DNA from: Stenomitos frigidus ULC18
GTDB taxonomy: Bacteria; Cyanobacteriota; Cyanobacteriia; Leptolyngbyales; Leptolyngbyaceae
Assembly (NCBI RefSeq): GCF_003003795.1
Contig: NZ_PVWK01000027.1
Span: 1-64,000, forward strand
Direction: 5' to 3'
Length of the DNA: 64,000 bases
Part shown: positions 19,606-28,841 of the stretch, in pieces
How the letters are laid out: each line of letters begins with the position of its first letter
How positions within the stretch are numbered: position 1 is the stretch's first letter
Notes under the pieces: model-generated
What the model saw: the letters and a program-made list of their open reading frames with translations, nothing else
What the model was told of the DNA's origin: nothing
The model's database searches: none
Position numbers and translations under genes: made by a program

Positions 19606-20871
19606 TCACGTTAGCACTGGCAACTTAACACTGACGATCGTCCCACTTTCTAGCGTCGATTGAATCGCTAACGTACCACCATGCGCCTGCACAATGCGTT
19701 TGGTAATGGCTAGCCCTAACCCAGTGCCACCGGGCTTCGTCGAACAGAAGGGTTGGGTCAGTTTGGGTAGAACATCCGCTGGAATTGGCGCTCCACTATT
19801 ATGAACATTGATAGAGACAGCATCTGGAGTGGAACGATCGACATCACATCTGACAACTTCTCCCGCTGGGATTGCCTCGCAGGCATTACGAATGAGATTA
19901 ATCAGCACTTGCTTAAGTTTATCGGCATCGCCTGAAATTTTTACCGTAGAGACAGCAGGTATAAACTCAATTTGACGCTCTTGTGCTTCTGGCATCTCGC
20001 GGCTTGTTGCCAGTAGTTTGGGAAGAAACTCGTTTAGCTCCAACTCAACCAGTTGCAAGATATGAGGCTTAGCATATTGCAAAATCTCACCCAAGAGACG
20101 CTCCAAGCGATTTGCTTCATCAAGAGCAAGTACCAGGCGTTCTTGCGCCGGTATCGCCAAAACGATTTTTTTGAAATACTTTAACCCCATCATGATCGTT
20201 GTCAGGGGATTACGAATTTCATGCACAATCATGGCAGCAAATTCACCAATTGCGGCTAGCCGTTCTTTTTCAAGCAGTTGAGCTTGAGCCACACGCAATT
20301 CTTCAGTCCGCTTTTGGACTTCCGCTTCTAGTGCTTCATTAAATTGGCGCTGTTGCTGGTAGAGATGATAATGATCGATCGCCGTTGCTGCCCGTTCAGC
20401 AAACAGTTCAACAATCTGAATTTCTGCTGGTGTAAACTCGCGCGGTTGCTGATGAAATGAACAGACCGTACCAATCATTTCGCTTTCAGCCGTTCGCAGT
20501 GGTACACCTAAATACGCCCGATAGCCTTCTGCTGGTTCGCCATATTCTGGTTGCGCGATCGCGTCTTTCACCGCTAACGTACACCGTTTTTGGATCACGG
20601 TGCTGGTCAACTGACCATGCAGAGAGTACACTCGAGGCGCATCGCCCATGTCCAGGCTACTTGCCAAAACGGTTTCAAAGCCTTCCTGGCAAAGGGTGAC
20701 GACCGTCCAATCCACATTGACCAATTGGCTGACTGCACAGGCGATGTCGTGTAAATAGCAACTTAGCTCCCCAGTGCGATAGTTAAGGGAAGACAAGATT
20801 GCCATTGCCTGCCGCTCTCGCTGCCAGACACGGTACTGTGCGGATTCATCATCTTCTTGAATGTAACTCAT
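19606..20871 (-). CDS. GAF-domain sensor histidine kinase (orphan)
   Basis: 421 residues, no transmembrane segment, so cytosolic. GAF domain at about 25-170, a coiled-coil linker (about 170-205), HisKA with phospho-acceptor His217 in VHEIRNP, and HATPase_c with N-box INLIRNACEAIP and G-box GTGLGLAITKRIVQAHGG. All catalytic boxes look intact. No response regulator is adjacent, so the partner is elsewhere. It precedes the redox/carbohydrate block on the opposite strand and may regulate it (inference only). Confidence 0.94.
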   Translation of the reverse strand: MSYIQEDDESAQYRVWQRERQAMAILSSLNYRTGELSCYLHDIACAVSQLVNVDWTVVTLCQEGFETVLASSLDMGDAPRVYSLHGQLTSTVIQKRCTLAVKDAIAQPEYGEPAEGYRAYLGVPLRTAESEMIGTVCSFHQQPREFTPAEIQIVELFAERAATAIDHYHLYQQQRQFNEALEAEVQKRTEELRVAQAQLLEKERLAAIGEFAAMIVHEIRNPLTTIMMGLKYFKKIVLAIPAQERLVLALDEANRLERLLGEILQYAKPHILQLVELELNEFLPKLLATSREMPEAQERQIEFIPAVSTVKISGDADKLKQVLINLIRNACEAIPAGEVVRCDVDRSTPDAVSINVHNSGAPIPADVLPKLTQPFCSTKPGGTGLGLAITKRIVQAHGGTLAIQSTLESGTIVSVKLPVLT

Positions 20872-21137
20872 GGGAATGAACTACCTGCATCAAGAATGTA
20901 ATCTCATAAAATTTATCATGTTTTGTCGGTGAAAAAGCACTGAGCCGCTGTACTCAACCAGCTAAACATAAAAGCTTGCTGAGAATAACCTTAAAAAATT
21001 CTCGCTGCAATCTCAGGATTGCGGACTGAACTCCTTAGAAATTTATCATCTTGCGATCATGATGCCCAGCAACAATGGTCGGTGAATTTGATAATCACAA
21101 ACACGGCTTACTAATGTTGATTAAGGAAATTTCAACG

Positions 21138-21674
21138 ATGAACGTGAAACGTTGGATTTTGTTAAGTTTAGCGTCCTTGGTCTTTATTGGTTATGTAGGC
21201 AGAACCATCAAGAATCAGGCGGCTGAAAGCCCTCTTCCTTCGGCTACAAGTGCTGCTGCACAATCGATAACGTCAGAATTGATTGCTCAAGCAATGAATT
21301 CCACAAAGCCAACAACGATCAAGTCTGGCAGTTTTGCCTCTGGCGAACAATCCACTCAGGGAACGGCACGGATTATCGCCCAAGACGGCAAACTCTTTCT
21401 GGAACTTGGTGAGGGCTTTAAGACCTCCAACAAGGGTCCCGATCTCGTTGTAATTCTACATCGCTCTAGTAATGTATTGGGTGCCACAAAGCCACCCGCG
21501 TATCCGTTGCAAGCAGGGGATTATCTGCTTCTGGCACCGTTACGTAAATTTAGCGGTACTCAGCGGTATGCCATTCCTGCAACAGTCAATGTAGCAGAGT
21601 ATCAATCTGCTGCCATCTGGTGCCGCAAGTTTAATGCAACGTTTGGTGCTGCCAAGTTGGTTAGCAGTCGGTAG
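21138..21674 (+). CDS. DM13-domain protein, exported
   Basis: 178 residues from the ATG at 21138, chosen because AAGGAAAT precedes it at good spacing and MNVKRWILLSLASLVFIGYVG is a clear signal/anchor; an in-frame ATG at 21075 is less likely. The DM13 domain covers about 75-178: GSFASGEQSTQGTARI, KTSNKGPDLVVIL, and CRKFNATFGAAKL with the near-invariant Cys. DM13 domains are predicted redox domains, by family knowledge often coupled to hydroxylases or electron transfer. First gene of the downstream redox block, 68 bases before the SDR gene. Confidence 0.88.
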   Translation: MNVKRWILLSLASLVFIGYVGRTIKNQAAESPLPSATSAAAQSITSELIAQAMNSTKPTTIKSGSFASGEQSTQGTARIIAQDGKLFLELGEGFKTSNKGPDLVVILHRSSNVLGATKPPAYPLQAGDYLLLAPLRKFSGTQRYAIPATVNVAEYQSAAIWCRKFNATFGAAKLVSSR

Positions 21675-21742
21675 TCAGTAGTTGTTATCAAGCACAAAGA
21701 ACGAACCACAAACAACACATCGATCCGATAAGGAGAAACCTC

Positions 21743-22540
21743 ATGACACTTAAAGGCAAAGTTGCTCTTGTGACGGGCAGTAGCCAGGGTATTGGACAGG
21801 GCATTGTTCTACGGTTGGCTCAAGCAGGAGCCGATGTCGTGATTAACTACCGCTCTCACCCAGAAGGCGCTGAAGAAACCCTGGAGAAGGTGAAGGCGAT
21901 CGGGGGTAAGTGCTATCTGGCAGAGTGTCCACAGTCCCAGGCTTATACGGTTCAAGCAGACTTAGGCAATGTGGATATGGTGCGCGAGCTGATTGCTGAA
22001 AGTATTGGGCATTTTGGCAAGCTGGATATTCTCGTAAACAATGCTGGCATTGAGAAACACGCGCCATTTTGGGACGTGACGGAAGCAGATTATGATGCAG
22101 TGCTGAATGTCAATTTAAAGGGTGTGTTCTTTGCCACGCAAACCTTTGTGCAGCATTTGATGGAAACGAAGCGTCCTGGCAAAATCATCAATATTAGTTC
22201 AGTGCATGAGGATCTCCCCTTCCCCAATTTCACGGCATACTGCGTTAGCAAGGGCGGGATGAAAATGTTTACCCGTAATCTGGCAGTGGAATTGGGTGCT
22301 TTGGGTATCACCATTAACAACGTTGCACCAGGCGCGATCGAAACGCCCATTAACACCAAACTGCTGAATGACCCCGAAAAACTCGGTGCCTTGCTCAAAA
22401 ATATTCCACTGGGTCGCTTAGGGCAACCGCAGGATGTAGCGTCCCTGGTAGCATTCCTGGCTTCGTCCAATGCCGATTACATCACCGGCAGCACATTCTT
22501 TGTAGATGGTGGGTTGCTTTGGAATTACCAGGAGCAATAG
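21743..22540 (+). CDS. SDR-family dehydrogenase, glucose 1-dehydrogenase-like
   Basis: 265 residues with all SDR motifs: TGSSQGIGQGI (cofactor), NNAG, catalytic Ser in ISSVHE and YCVSKGG. Closest in type to glucose/ribitol dehydrogenases. An unusual insertion of about 15 residues (GGKCYLAECPQSQAYTVQADL) lies after beta-strand 3. AAGGAG precedes the ATG. The aquaglyceroporin gene begins 31 bases downstream, so the two are probably one unit; the pair suggests polyol or sugar metabolism. Confidence 0.93.
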   Translation: MTLKGKVALVTGSSQGIGQGIVLRLAQAGADVVINYRSHPEGAEETLEKVKAIGGKCYLAECPQSQAYTVQADLGNVDMVRELIAESIGHFGKLDILVNNAGIEKHAPFWDVTEADYDAVLNVNLKGVFFATQTFVQHLMETKRPGKIINISSVHEDLPFPNFTAYCVSKGGMKMFTRNLAVELGALGITINNVAPGAIETPINTKLLNDPEKLGALLKNIPLGRLGQPQDVASLVAFLASSNADYITGSTFFVDGGLLWNYQEQ

Positions 22541-22571
22541 TGAAGGGATGAAGGATGAAGGGTGAAACGGT

Positions 22572-23396
22572 ATGAATGCTTTACGTCATCACTATCCGGA
22601 ATATCTGATGGAAGCTTTTGGCTTAGGTCTCTTCATGGTTTCTGCCAGTATTGCGACAGCGGTCTTGGAGCATCCAGCTTCACTGATCCATCAGTTCATT
22701 GCTGATCCACTCGCGCGACGATTGATGATTGGGATTACGATGGGATTGACCGCGATCGCCATCATCTACTCTCCCTGGGGCAAACAATCTGGCGCACATC
22801 TAAATCCAGTTGTCACTCTTACCTTTTTTCGTTTAGGTAAGGTTAAACGGATGGATGCCCTTTTTTACATCCTGGCACAATTTGTGGGCGGTTTGCTGGG
22901 AGTGCTGCTGGCAGCAAAGCTTCTAGGAACGTCGATCGCTCATCCCACCGTTAGTTACATTGTCACCATTCCCGGAGCGGGTGGAACTGCGATCGCTTTT
23001 CTGGCAGAACTGATCATTTCCTTTGGCATCATGATGATGATTCTGGTCGTTTCCAATACACCGACACTGGCACGCTTTACTGGAGTCTTCGCAGGACTAT
23101 TGATTGCGACTTACATCACCTTAGAAGCGCCCCTCTCTGGCATGAGTATGAATCCCGCTCGCACATTGGCTTCTGCAATTCCCGCTCATAACTGGACGGC
23201 TCTTTGGATCTATTTTACTGCCCCACTCTTGGGAATGTTAGCTGCGTCTGAGGTTTATGTCCGCTGGAAAGGACGAAAAGCGATACGCTGCGCCAAATTG
23301 CACCATCACAACACTAAACGCTGCATTTTTCGCTGTGGCTACCGCGAACCGATGGTCGGTAATAGATCACAGCGATTAAGCGATCCATTGCTGTAA
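22572..23396 (+). CDS. MIP-family channel (aquaporin/aquaglyceroporin) with Cys-His tail
   Basis: 274 residues, six transmembrane helices. The two pore boxes are HLNPVVTL (NPV rather than NPA) and MNPARTLAS (canonical NPA). The altered first box is known in some bacterial MIP proteins. After the last helix comes a tail of about 40 residues with CAKLHHHNTKRCIFRC, that is C-x3-HHH-x4-C-x3-C, which looks like a metal-binding element rather than a random tail. Substrate (water, glycerol, metalloid or peroxide) cannot be told. Confidence 0.92.
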   Translation: MNALRHHYPEYLMEAFGLGLFMVSASIATAVLEHPASLIHQFIADPLARRLMIGITMGLTAIAIIYSPWGKQSGAHLNPVVTLTFFRLGKVKRMDALFYILAQFVGGLLGVLLAAKLLGTSIAHPTVSYIVTIPGAGGTAIAFLAELIISFGIMMMILVVSNTPTLARFTGVFAGLLIATYITLEAPLSGMSMNPARTLASAIPAHNWTALWIYFTAPLLGMLAASEVYVRWKGRKAIRCAKLHHHNTKRCIFRCGYREPMVGNRSQRLSDPLL

Positions 23397-23492
23397 AGCA
23401 ACTGCTCAAACGCTTTAATTTGAACGAGCTAATCTTCTAAAGTGCCCCTACCTGGGTTGTATCAGTCAGCCGTCATTTATGAGGAACTCAGT

Positions 23493-24833
23493 ATGTTTGA
23501 GAGTCTTGCAAGAATTCAGCATCCCTTTGCCAGAAGTTTAACCGCCGGATTGACAGCCCTTTCAGCGATCGCTCTTGCCTCTGCGATCGTCATAGGAGTA
23601 ACCAAATCAAAAGACGAATCTGCTTACAAAACAGCGTTGTATACCTCCTTGATTGGAGCCGGATGTGGCGCATTCTTTGGTCTTGCTTATACAAATAAGA
23701 GAGATCAGAAAAACACAACTCAAACGTTACGTGATGGACAATCTACTCAAGCAACCGAAAGCACGGACTGGAAAGACTGGCGCAACTTTGTCGTCATTCG
23801 CAAAGTAAAAGAAAGTGAGGAAATTACCTCCTTCTACTTAGAGCCAGAAGATAAGGGCGATATTCCAACGTTTCAACCTGGTCAGTTTCTCACTATTAAA
23901 TTGGATATTTCAGGACAAGCAAGACCGATCATTCGCACCTATTCGCTATCAGACTATCCTGAACCACATGTATACTATCGCCTCTCCATCAAGCGGGAAC
24001 TGATGCCAAGCGGGTTGGATGTCCCACCAGGCATTGCCTCAAATTTTATGCATGATCAGATTCATGAGGGTGCGGTGATTCCGGCAAAGCCCCCCAGCGG
24101 TAAATTCATCCTGGATGTAAATAAGACATTGCCTGCGGTGCTGATTAGTAATGGAGTTGGCATTACACCCATGATTAGCATGGCAAAAGCGGCTACTCGT
24201 CTAAATCCCGATCGCCCCGTTTGGTTTCTACATGGTGCACGCGATGGCAGGTTTCATGCGTTTCGTGATGAGATCAGGGCGATCGCAGCGCAAAACTCTA
24301 ATTTGATGCTTCATTTCGCTTACAGCCGTCCCCGTGACGAAGATGCGAATCATCACCACAGCGTCGGCTACGTCGATACGGCTCTCATTCAATCTCTGGT
24401 GATGCAAGAAGCCGAGTATTTTCTGTGTGGTTCGCCGCCCTTTTTAGAATCCATCCGTAGCGGTTTAAAGCAGGCGGGTGTACCTGACAACCATGTCTTT
24501 TTTGAGATGTTCACCAAGGCAAGTAAGGCAACCAGCGATCGCGTAACCACTGACGTTGACCACGCCGACGTTGAAGCAGCAGAAATCGTCTTTGCCCAAT
24601 CCAATCAAACAGTCATTTGGCAAGGGGATGCCGATAGCCTTCTAGCGTTTGCGGAAGCCAATGGGTTGAACCCTCCGTATAGTTGTCGTCAAGGGATTTG
24701 TGGCACCTGCGAGTGCAAACTTCTAGAGGGTGAAGTGGACTATCAAACAGCGCCTACAGCTGCGATCGAGGACGGTTCAGTACTCATTTGTATCTCTAAA
24801 CCAAAGACCGCTAAAGTTGTCCTCGAATTGTAG
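23493..24833 (+). CDS. Membrane-anchored flavin reductase-ferredoxin hybrid
   Basis: 446 residues from ATG 23493, chosen over 23442 because GAGGA lies 7 bases upstream. N-terminal hydrophobic helices (about 15-65) are followed by an FAD-binding barrel (about 90-200, with RTYSLSDYPEP), an NAD-binding domain (about 200-335, GVGITPMISM, YFLCGSPPF) and a C-terminal plant-type 2Fe-2S ferredoxin domain (Cys398, 403, 406 and 433). This is the architecture of hydroxylase or nitric-oxide-dioxygenase-like reductases. It would pass electrons from NAD(P)H to a partner such as the neighbouring oxidoreductases (inference). Confidence 0.92.
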   Translation: MFESLARIQHPFARSLTAGLTALSAIALASAIVIGVTKSKDESAYKTALYTSLIGAGCGAFFGLAYTNKRDQKNTTQTLRDGQSTQATESTDWKDWRNFVVIRKVKESEEITSFYLEPEDKGDIPTFQPGQFLTIKLDISGQARPIIRTYSLSDYPEPHVYYRLSIKRELMPSGLDVPPGIASNFMHDQIHEGAVIPAKPPSGKFILDVNKTLPAVLISNGVGITPMISMAKAATRLNPDRPVWFLHGARDGRFHAFRDEIRAIAAQNSNLMLHFAYSRPRDEDANHHHSVGYVDTALIQSLVMQEAEYFLCGSPPFLESIRSGLKQAGVPDNHVFFEMFTKASKATSDRVTTDVDHADVEAAEIVFAQSNQTVIWQGDADSLLAFAEANGLNPPYSCRQGICGTCECKLLEGEVDYQTAPTAAIEDGSVLICISKPKTAKVVLEL

Positions 24834-25171
24834 AGGCAGGTTTATTCAAACGACTGTTGCTCTGTTTTATGTTCTGTTGAGCTTGCCTCTTCTCTCATCG
24901 TTCTAAGTGGATGTTTTAAAAGTCTTACTTGTTGTAGCAAATCGTACAGATCCCCCTAAATCCCCCTTAGGAAGGGGGACTTAAAGACTGTTTCCCCCTT
25001 TTTAAGGGGGGCTAGGGGGGATCTCTGAGTGCTAAACATCACAGACAATTCTTTTTTTAATACCCTCTAAGCGAAACTTTCAGCCAAGCATCAGCTTTAG
25101 ATCCGGTAGACCAAGCATACTGACCGATATTCAAACTTTGCCATGATTCTCTTCAACAAGGAACGCATGAA
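24834..25171. other. Intergenic region with a large cyanobacterial palindrome
   Basis: 338 bases with no gene. The main content is the palindrome at 24948-25024. AAGGA at 25157-25161 is the ribosome-binding site of the downstream GMC gene. Confidence 0.7.
24948..25024. repeat. Dispersed palindrome AGATCCCCC...GGGGGATCT
   Basis: The arms AGATCCCCCTAA/TAGGGGGGATCT and the inner pairs CCCCCTTAGGAAGGGGG and CCCCCTTTTTAAGGGGG form a cruciform-like element of 77 bases. Such elements are common in cyanobacterial genomes and are usually regarded as non-autonomous mobile repeats. Confidence 0.8.
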
Positions 25172-26752
25172 ATGTCTACAATGAACCATTACGACATTAT
25201 TATCATTGGCACAGGTGCAGGGGGTGGCACCCTGACCTATCGTTTAGCCCAAAGCGGTAAGAAGATTCTGGTGCTGGAGCGAGGTCCTTTTCTACCCAGG
25301 GAAAAAGAAAACTGGGATGTGAAAACGGTGTTCAATAGCGATCGCTACCACAACTCTGAAGTCTGGTACGACAAAGATGGCAAGGAACTCCATCCCGGCA
25401 TGAGTTATTTTGTCGGTGGCAACACAAAAGTCTATGGTGCGGCACTGTTCCGTCTCCGCGAAAAAGACTTTGAGAAATTTCAGCACAGAGATGGTATTTC
25501 ACCCGAATGGCCGCTGAAGTACAAGGACTTCGAACCTTATTACGTACAGGCAGAAAAGCTTTACCAGGTGCATGGAAAAGGTGGGGAAGATCCAACTGAA
25601 CCGTTTCGGAGTGCAGAGTTTCCCTATCCTGCTGTGAGCCATGAAGCGCGCATCCAAGAAATTTCAGAGGTCTTACAGTCCAAAGGTCTGCATCCTTACC
25701 ACACACCTGTTGGCATTCACTTAAATGAGGCACAACGCTATCTGAGCGAGTGTATTCGGTGCAATACCTGTGATGGGTTTCCATGCCTGGTTCATGCCAA
25801 GTCGGACGCTGAAGTCAGCACGGTTCGTCCGGTGATGGGAGCAGACAATGTGACGCTGTTGACAGACGCTAAGGTGCTGAAACTGCACACGAGCCCTTCT
25901 GGACGCGAAATCTCCAGCGTTGAGGTAGAAGTGCGTGACCCAGAATCAGGGCAGGTTCATGTGCAGCAGTTTTCTGGCGATATAGTGGCGATCGCATGTG
26001 GTGCCATCAATACGTCTGTCCTGCTGCTCAAATCTGCGAATGAAACGCATCCGCATGGACTCGCCAACCGTTCTGATCTGGTCGGACGCAATTTTATGAA
26101 GCACGTGTTGGGTTCCATTATCGGTGTCAGTAAAAAGCCGAATCCCACGAAGTTTCAGAAAACTCTATCTATCAATGACTTTTACTGGGGTGAGGATGGT
26201 TACGACTATCCAATGGGACAAATTCAAACCCTGGGCAAAGTTAGTAAAGAAGCGTTGGAAGGCAATGCTGCCGCCTATGCACCGCTGACCCCTGAAGACG
26301 TTGCGACTCATTCCATTGACTGGTGGCTCACCGTTGAAGATCTGCCCGATCCCAACAATCGCATTCGAGTCGATGGTGACAAAATCATTCTGGACTACAC
26401 GGAAAACAATTTGGAAGCCTACGATCGCCTGGAGCAGCGCTGGATCGAGATCTTGAAATCCATTGAATGCGGACAGGCAATTATGCCGAACTGCTCTTAC
26501 TTTGCGGGTGCGGGTCAAACCTATACAGGCAGACTGCCTCTGGATGGCGTTGGGCATCAAGTTGGCACCTGTCGCTTCGGGGATGATCCGACCACCTCGG
26601 TGTTAGATCTCAATTGCCGTACCCATGACATTGACAATCTCTACATTACCGATGGTAGCTTTTTCTGTTCTAGTGGTGCTGTGAACCCGACTTTAACGAT
26701 CATTGCGAATGCGTTGCGAGTAGGAGACCACCTGATTGAACGACTGAAATGA
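25172..26752 (+). CDS. GMC oxidoreductase with four-Cys motif (paralog 1)
   Basis: 526 residues. FAD-binding GTGAGGGTLTYRLA at about 13-26, VGGNTKVYGAALFR around 88-101, and a C-terminal GMC domain with HQVGTCRFGDDP, an active-site His-type position and NPTLTIIANALRVGDH. A cysteine cluster C194-x2-C197-x2-C200-x4-C205 (CIRCNTCDGFPC) lies in the hinge region, where FAD-dependent glucose/gluconate dehydrogenases carry Cys ligands for a 3Fe-4S cluster. No signal peptide is visible. Likely oxidises a sugar or polyol; substrate unknown. Paralog at 28842. Confidence 0.9.
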   Translation: MSTMNHYDIIIIGTGAGGGTLTYRLAQSGKKILVLERGPFLPREKENWDVKTVFNSDRYHNSEVWYDKDGKELHPGMSYFVGGNTKVYGAALFRLREKDFEKFQHRDGISPEWPLKYKDFEPYYVQAEKLYQVHGKGGEDPTEPFRSAEFPYPAVSHEARIQEISEVLQSKGLHPYHTPVGIHLNEAQRYLSECIRCNTCDGFPCLVHAKSDAEVSTVRPVMGADNVTLLTDAKVLKLHTSPSGREISSVEVEVRDPESGQVHVQQFSGDIVAIACGAINTSVLLLKSANETHPHGLANRSDLVGRNFMKHVLGSIIGVSKKPNPTKFQKTLSINDFYWGEDGYDYPMGQIQTLGKVSKEALEGNAAAYAPLTPEDVATHSIDWWLTVEDLPDPNNRIRVDGDKIILDYTENNLEAYDRLEQRWIEILKSIECGQAIMPNCSYFAGAGQTYTGRLPLDGVGHQVGTCRFGDDPTTSVLDLNCRTHDIDNLYITDGSFFCSSGAVNPTLTIIANALRVGDHLIERLK

Positions 26753-26798
26753 CTTATGGCGTTAGCTTTGTAAACTCTCTAATCAATGGCCATTGACT

Positions 26799-27677
26799 AT
26801 GACTACAACCTGGCACATGACAAAAAAAATCAAGCCTCAAGTCCTGACTGAAGGTAGACTGCAATTGCATTATGCAATCCAGTTTATTGCCGCTACAGGC
26901 ACGGCCTTGGCAGAAGCACTCCCAGATTACAGCCACACCAGCTTGTCGTGGCATCCAGTTTTAGAAGTATTTGTGGGTGCAGCCATTCGAGCCGCTCAAC
27001 CGTTTCAAGTGGCGCTTGATCCAGTCAATCTGAAATTAATCCTCTTGAATCAGCAGAGTGAAGCGATCGTATCCCTTCCCTTACATGGAAAGACGATGGT
27101 AGAAGGACTAAGCTGGCTTCAGCAAGCGGTTTCTCAACTGGGTGCAGATGCCAGCAAAATTGCGTTTCTGGATTATCCACCCGATGACTTTCCTGATCAT
27201 CCCCTGGCTCACGGTGCCACCTTTGATGCCAGTCAACCATCAGCGTTGAGCGAACTGACCGATTACTACGTCAATACGTATCTACTCTTTCAATCCATCA
27301 TCACAGCGAATGAGGATGCAACCGCTATCCGTATCTGGCCGCATCACTTCGATATGGCAACACTCATCATGCTTCCCGGTACTAGAAATGGAAGCGCACT
27401 CACAGTCGGCGTTGGTTTATCGCCTGGAGACGCCAACTATAACGAGCCCTATTGGTACGTGTCGCCCTATCCCTATCCAGACACAGCCAGTCTTCCTGTT
27501 CTCGACGGTCATGGCTTTTGGCATACTCAGCACTGGGTGGGGGCGGTATTGCCTGCATCCCAACTCACTGAGTTTAGCAGTGTGGAAGCGCAACAGCAGC
27601 AAGTTGAAGCCTTCTTACAATCTGCATTAGCCCTGTCAATCTCCCTTCTTCAGCCTGTATCTCCTGCCAAGGTTTGA
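26799..27677 (+). CDS. Unknown protein with IWPHHFD motif (DUF5996-like)
   Basis: 293 residues from ATG 26799 (a TTG six bases upstream is the alternative). The conserved-looking core is AIRIWPHHFDMATLIML followed by VGVGLSPGDANYNEPYWYVSPYPYP, which resembles DUF5996-type proteins; His, Asp, Trp and Tyr suggest a binding pocket. No signal peptide or membrane segment. It sits between a GMC gene and a VOC gene, its stop just before the VOC start, so it is surely co-transcribed with them. Biochemical function unknown. Confidence 0.8.
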   Translation: MTTTWHMTKKIKPQVLTEGRLQLHYAIQFIAATGTALAEALPDYSHTSLSWHPVLEVFVGAAIRAAQPFQVALDPVNLKLILLNQQSEAIVSLPLHGKTMVEGLSWLQQAVSQLGADASKIAFLDYPPDDFPDHPLAHGATFDASQPSALSELTDYYVNTYLLFQSIITANEDATAIRIWPHHFDMATLIMLPGTRNGSALTVGVGLSPGDANYNEPYWYVSPYPYPDTASLPVLDGHGFWHTQHWVGAVLPASQLTEFSSVEAQQQQVEAFLQSALALSISLLQPVSPAKV

Positions 27678-27679
27678 CA

Positions 27680-28777
27680 ATGCCTACACGATTTCATAAA
27701 CGACTCCAGCGATCGCTCCTCTCTGTCATTGCCTTTGCGGTGATTGTTGCGGCACCTCAACAGCACGCAGATTCCCAAAGTGCGCTGTCGAGTCAGGCAA
27801 CAACCCCGGTTCAACTGGCTCAAACCCAGACGGTTCAGAACGCCGTGGTTGCAGTCGAGTCAGTGGGTATGACCGTTTCGGATATGGATCGGGCAGTCGC
27901 TTTTTACTCGAATGTCTTGTCGTTCAAGAAAGTCTCTGATGTGGAAGTGCTGGGGACGGAGTATGAACAACTGCAAGGGCTTTTTGGTGTGCGGTTGCGA
28001 GTAGTGAAATTACAACTGGGTAATGAATTGCTTGAGCTAACCGAATATCTCACACCCAAGGGGCGACCCATTCCCATTGATTCCTGTAGCAACGATCGTT
28101 GGTTTCAACATAGTGCGATCGCCGTCAGCGATATGGATCAAGCCTATCAACACTTACGTAAATTTAAAGTACAACACGCTTCTACGGCTCCCCAACGTAT
28201 TCCTGACTCCAATCAAGCTGCCGCAGGCATTCGTGCGTTCTACTTTAAAGATCCAGATGGACATAATTTAGAAATTATTTACTTTCCATCTGGCAAAGGT
28301 GATCCGAAATGGCAAAAGCCAACGAATCAAATATTTTTAGGCATTGATCACACGGCGATCGTGGTCTCTAATACAGCAGCCAGCCTTAAATTTTACCGGG
28401 ATTTGCTGGGTCTGAGAGTGGCAGGGGAAAGCCTGAATTACGGCACTGAGCAGGAACATCTTAACAATGTGCAAGGTGCGCGACTGCACATTAGCGGGTT
28501 GCGTTCTCCTGCTGGACCCGGCATTGAGTTCTTGGAATACCTGAAACCAACGGATGGGCGATCGCTCCCTGCCGATGCTAGACCGAATGATCTGTTGCAC
28601 TGGCAAACCACTCTAGTGGTAAAGGATGTAGGGGCGATCGCCGAACGATTGCGACTTAATCAAGCCACGTTCATCTCTCCTAAGGTTGTGACCATTCCAG
28701 AGCAAAGACTAGGCTTCAAAAAAGCATTAATCGTACGCGATCCGGATGGTCATGCAATGCGCTTAGTTGAAAAATAG
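27680..28777 (+). CDS. Exported protein with two VOC (glyoxalase/dioxygenase-fold) domains
   Basis: 365 residues from ATG 27680, 3 bases after the previous stop. The N-terminal SLLSVIAFAVIVAAP looks like a signal peptide, unusual for a VOC protein. VOC domain 1 at about 54-195 (VGMTVSDMDRAVAFYSNVL ... KDPDGHNLEIIYF) and VOC domain 2 at about 215-365 (IDHTAIVVSNTAASLKFYRDLLGL ... RDPDGHAMRLVEK). Metal-ligand His and Glu positions at strand ends are present in both. Such enzymes isomerise, cleave or epimerise small molecules with a divalent metal; here it may act in the periplasm on a product of the neighbouring oxidases (inference). Confidence 0.88.
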   Translation: MPTRFHKRLQRSLLSVIAFAVIVAAPQQHADSQSALSSQATTPVQLAQTQTVQNAVVAVESVGMTVSDMDRAVAFYSNVLSFKKVSDVEVLGTEYEQLQGLFGVRLRVVKLQLGNELLELTEYLTPKGRPIPIDSCSNDRWFQHSAIAVSDMDQAYQHLRKFKVQHASTAPQRIPDSNQAAAGIRAFYFKDPDGHNLEIIYFPSGKGDPKWQKPTNQIFLGIDHTAIVVSNTAASLKFYRDLLGLRVAGESLNYGTEQEHLNNVQGARLHISGLRSPAGPGIEFLEYLKPTDGRSLPADARPNDLLHWQTTLVVKDVGAIAERLRLNQATFISPKVVTIPEQRLGFKKALIVRDPDGHAMRLVEK

Positions 28778-28841
28778 CCTACGTTGCCTTTGCTGCACGT
28801 CCATCCCCTCATCGCCCCATCTGCCCATCCCCCATCTCCCC

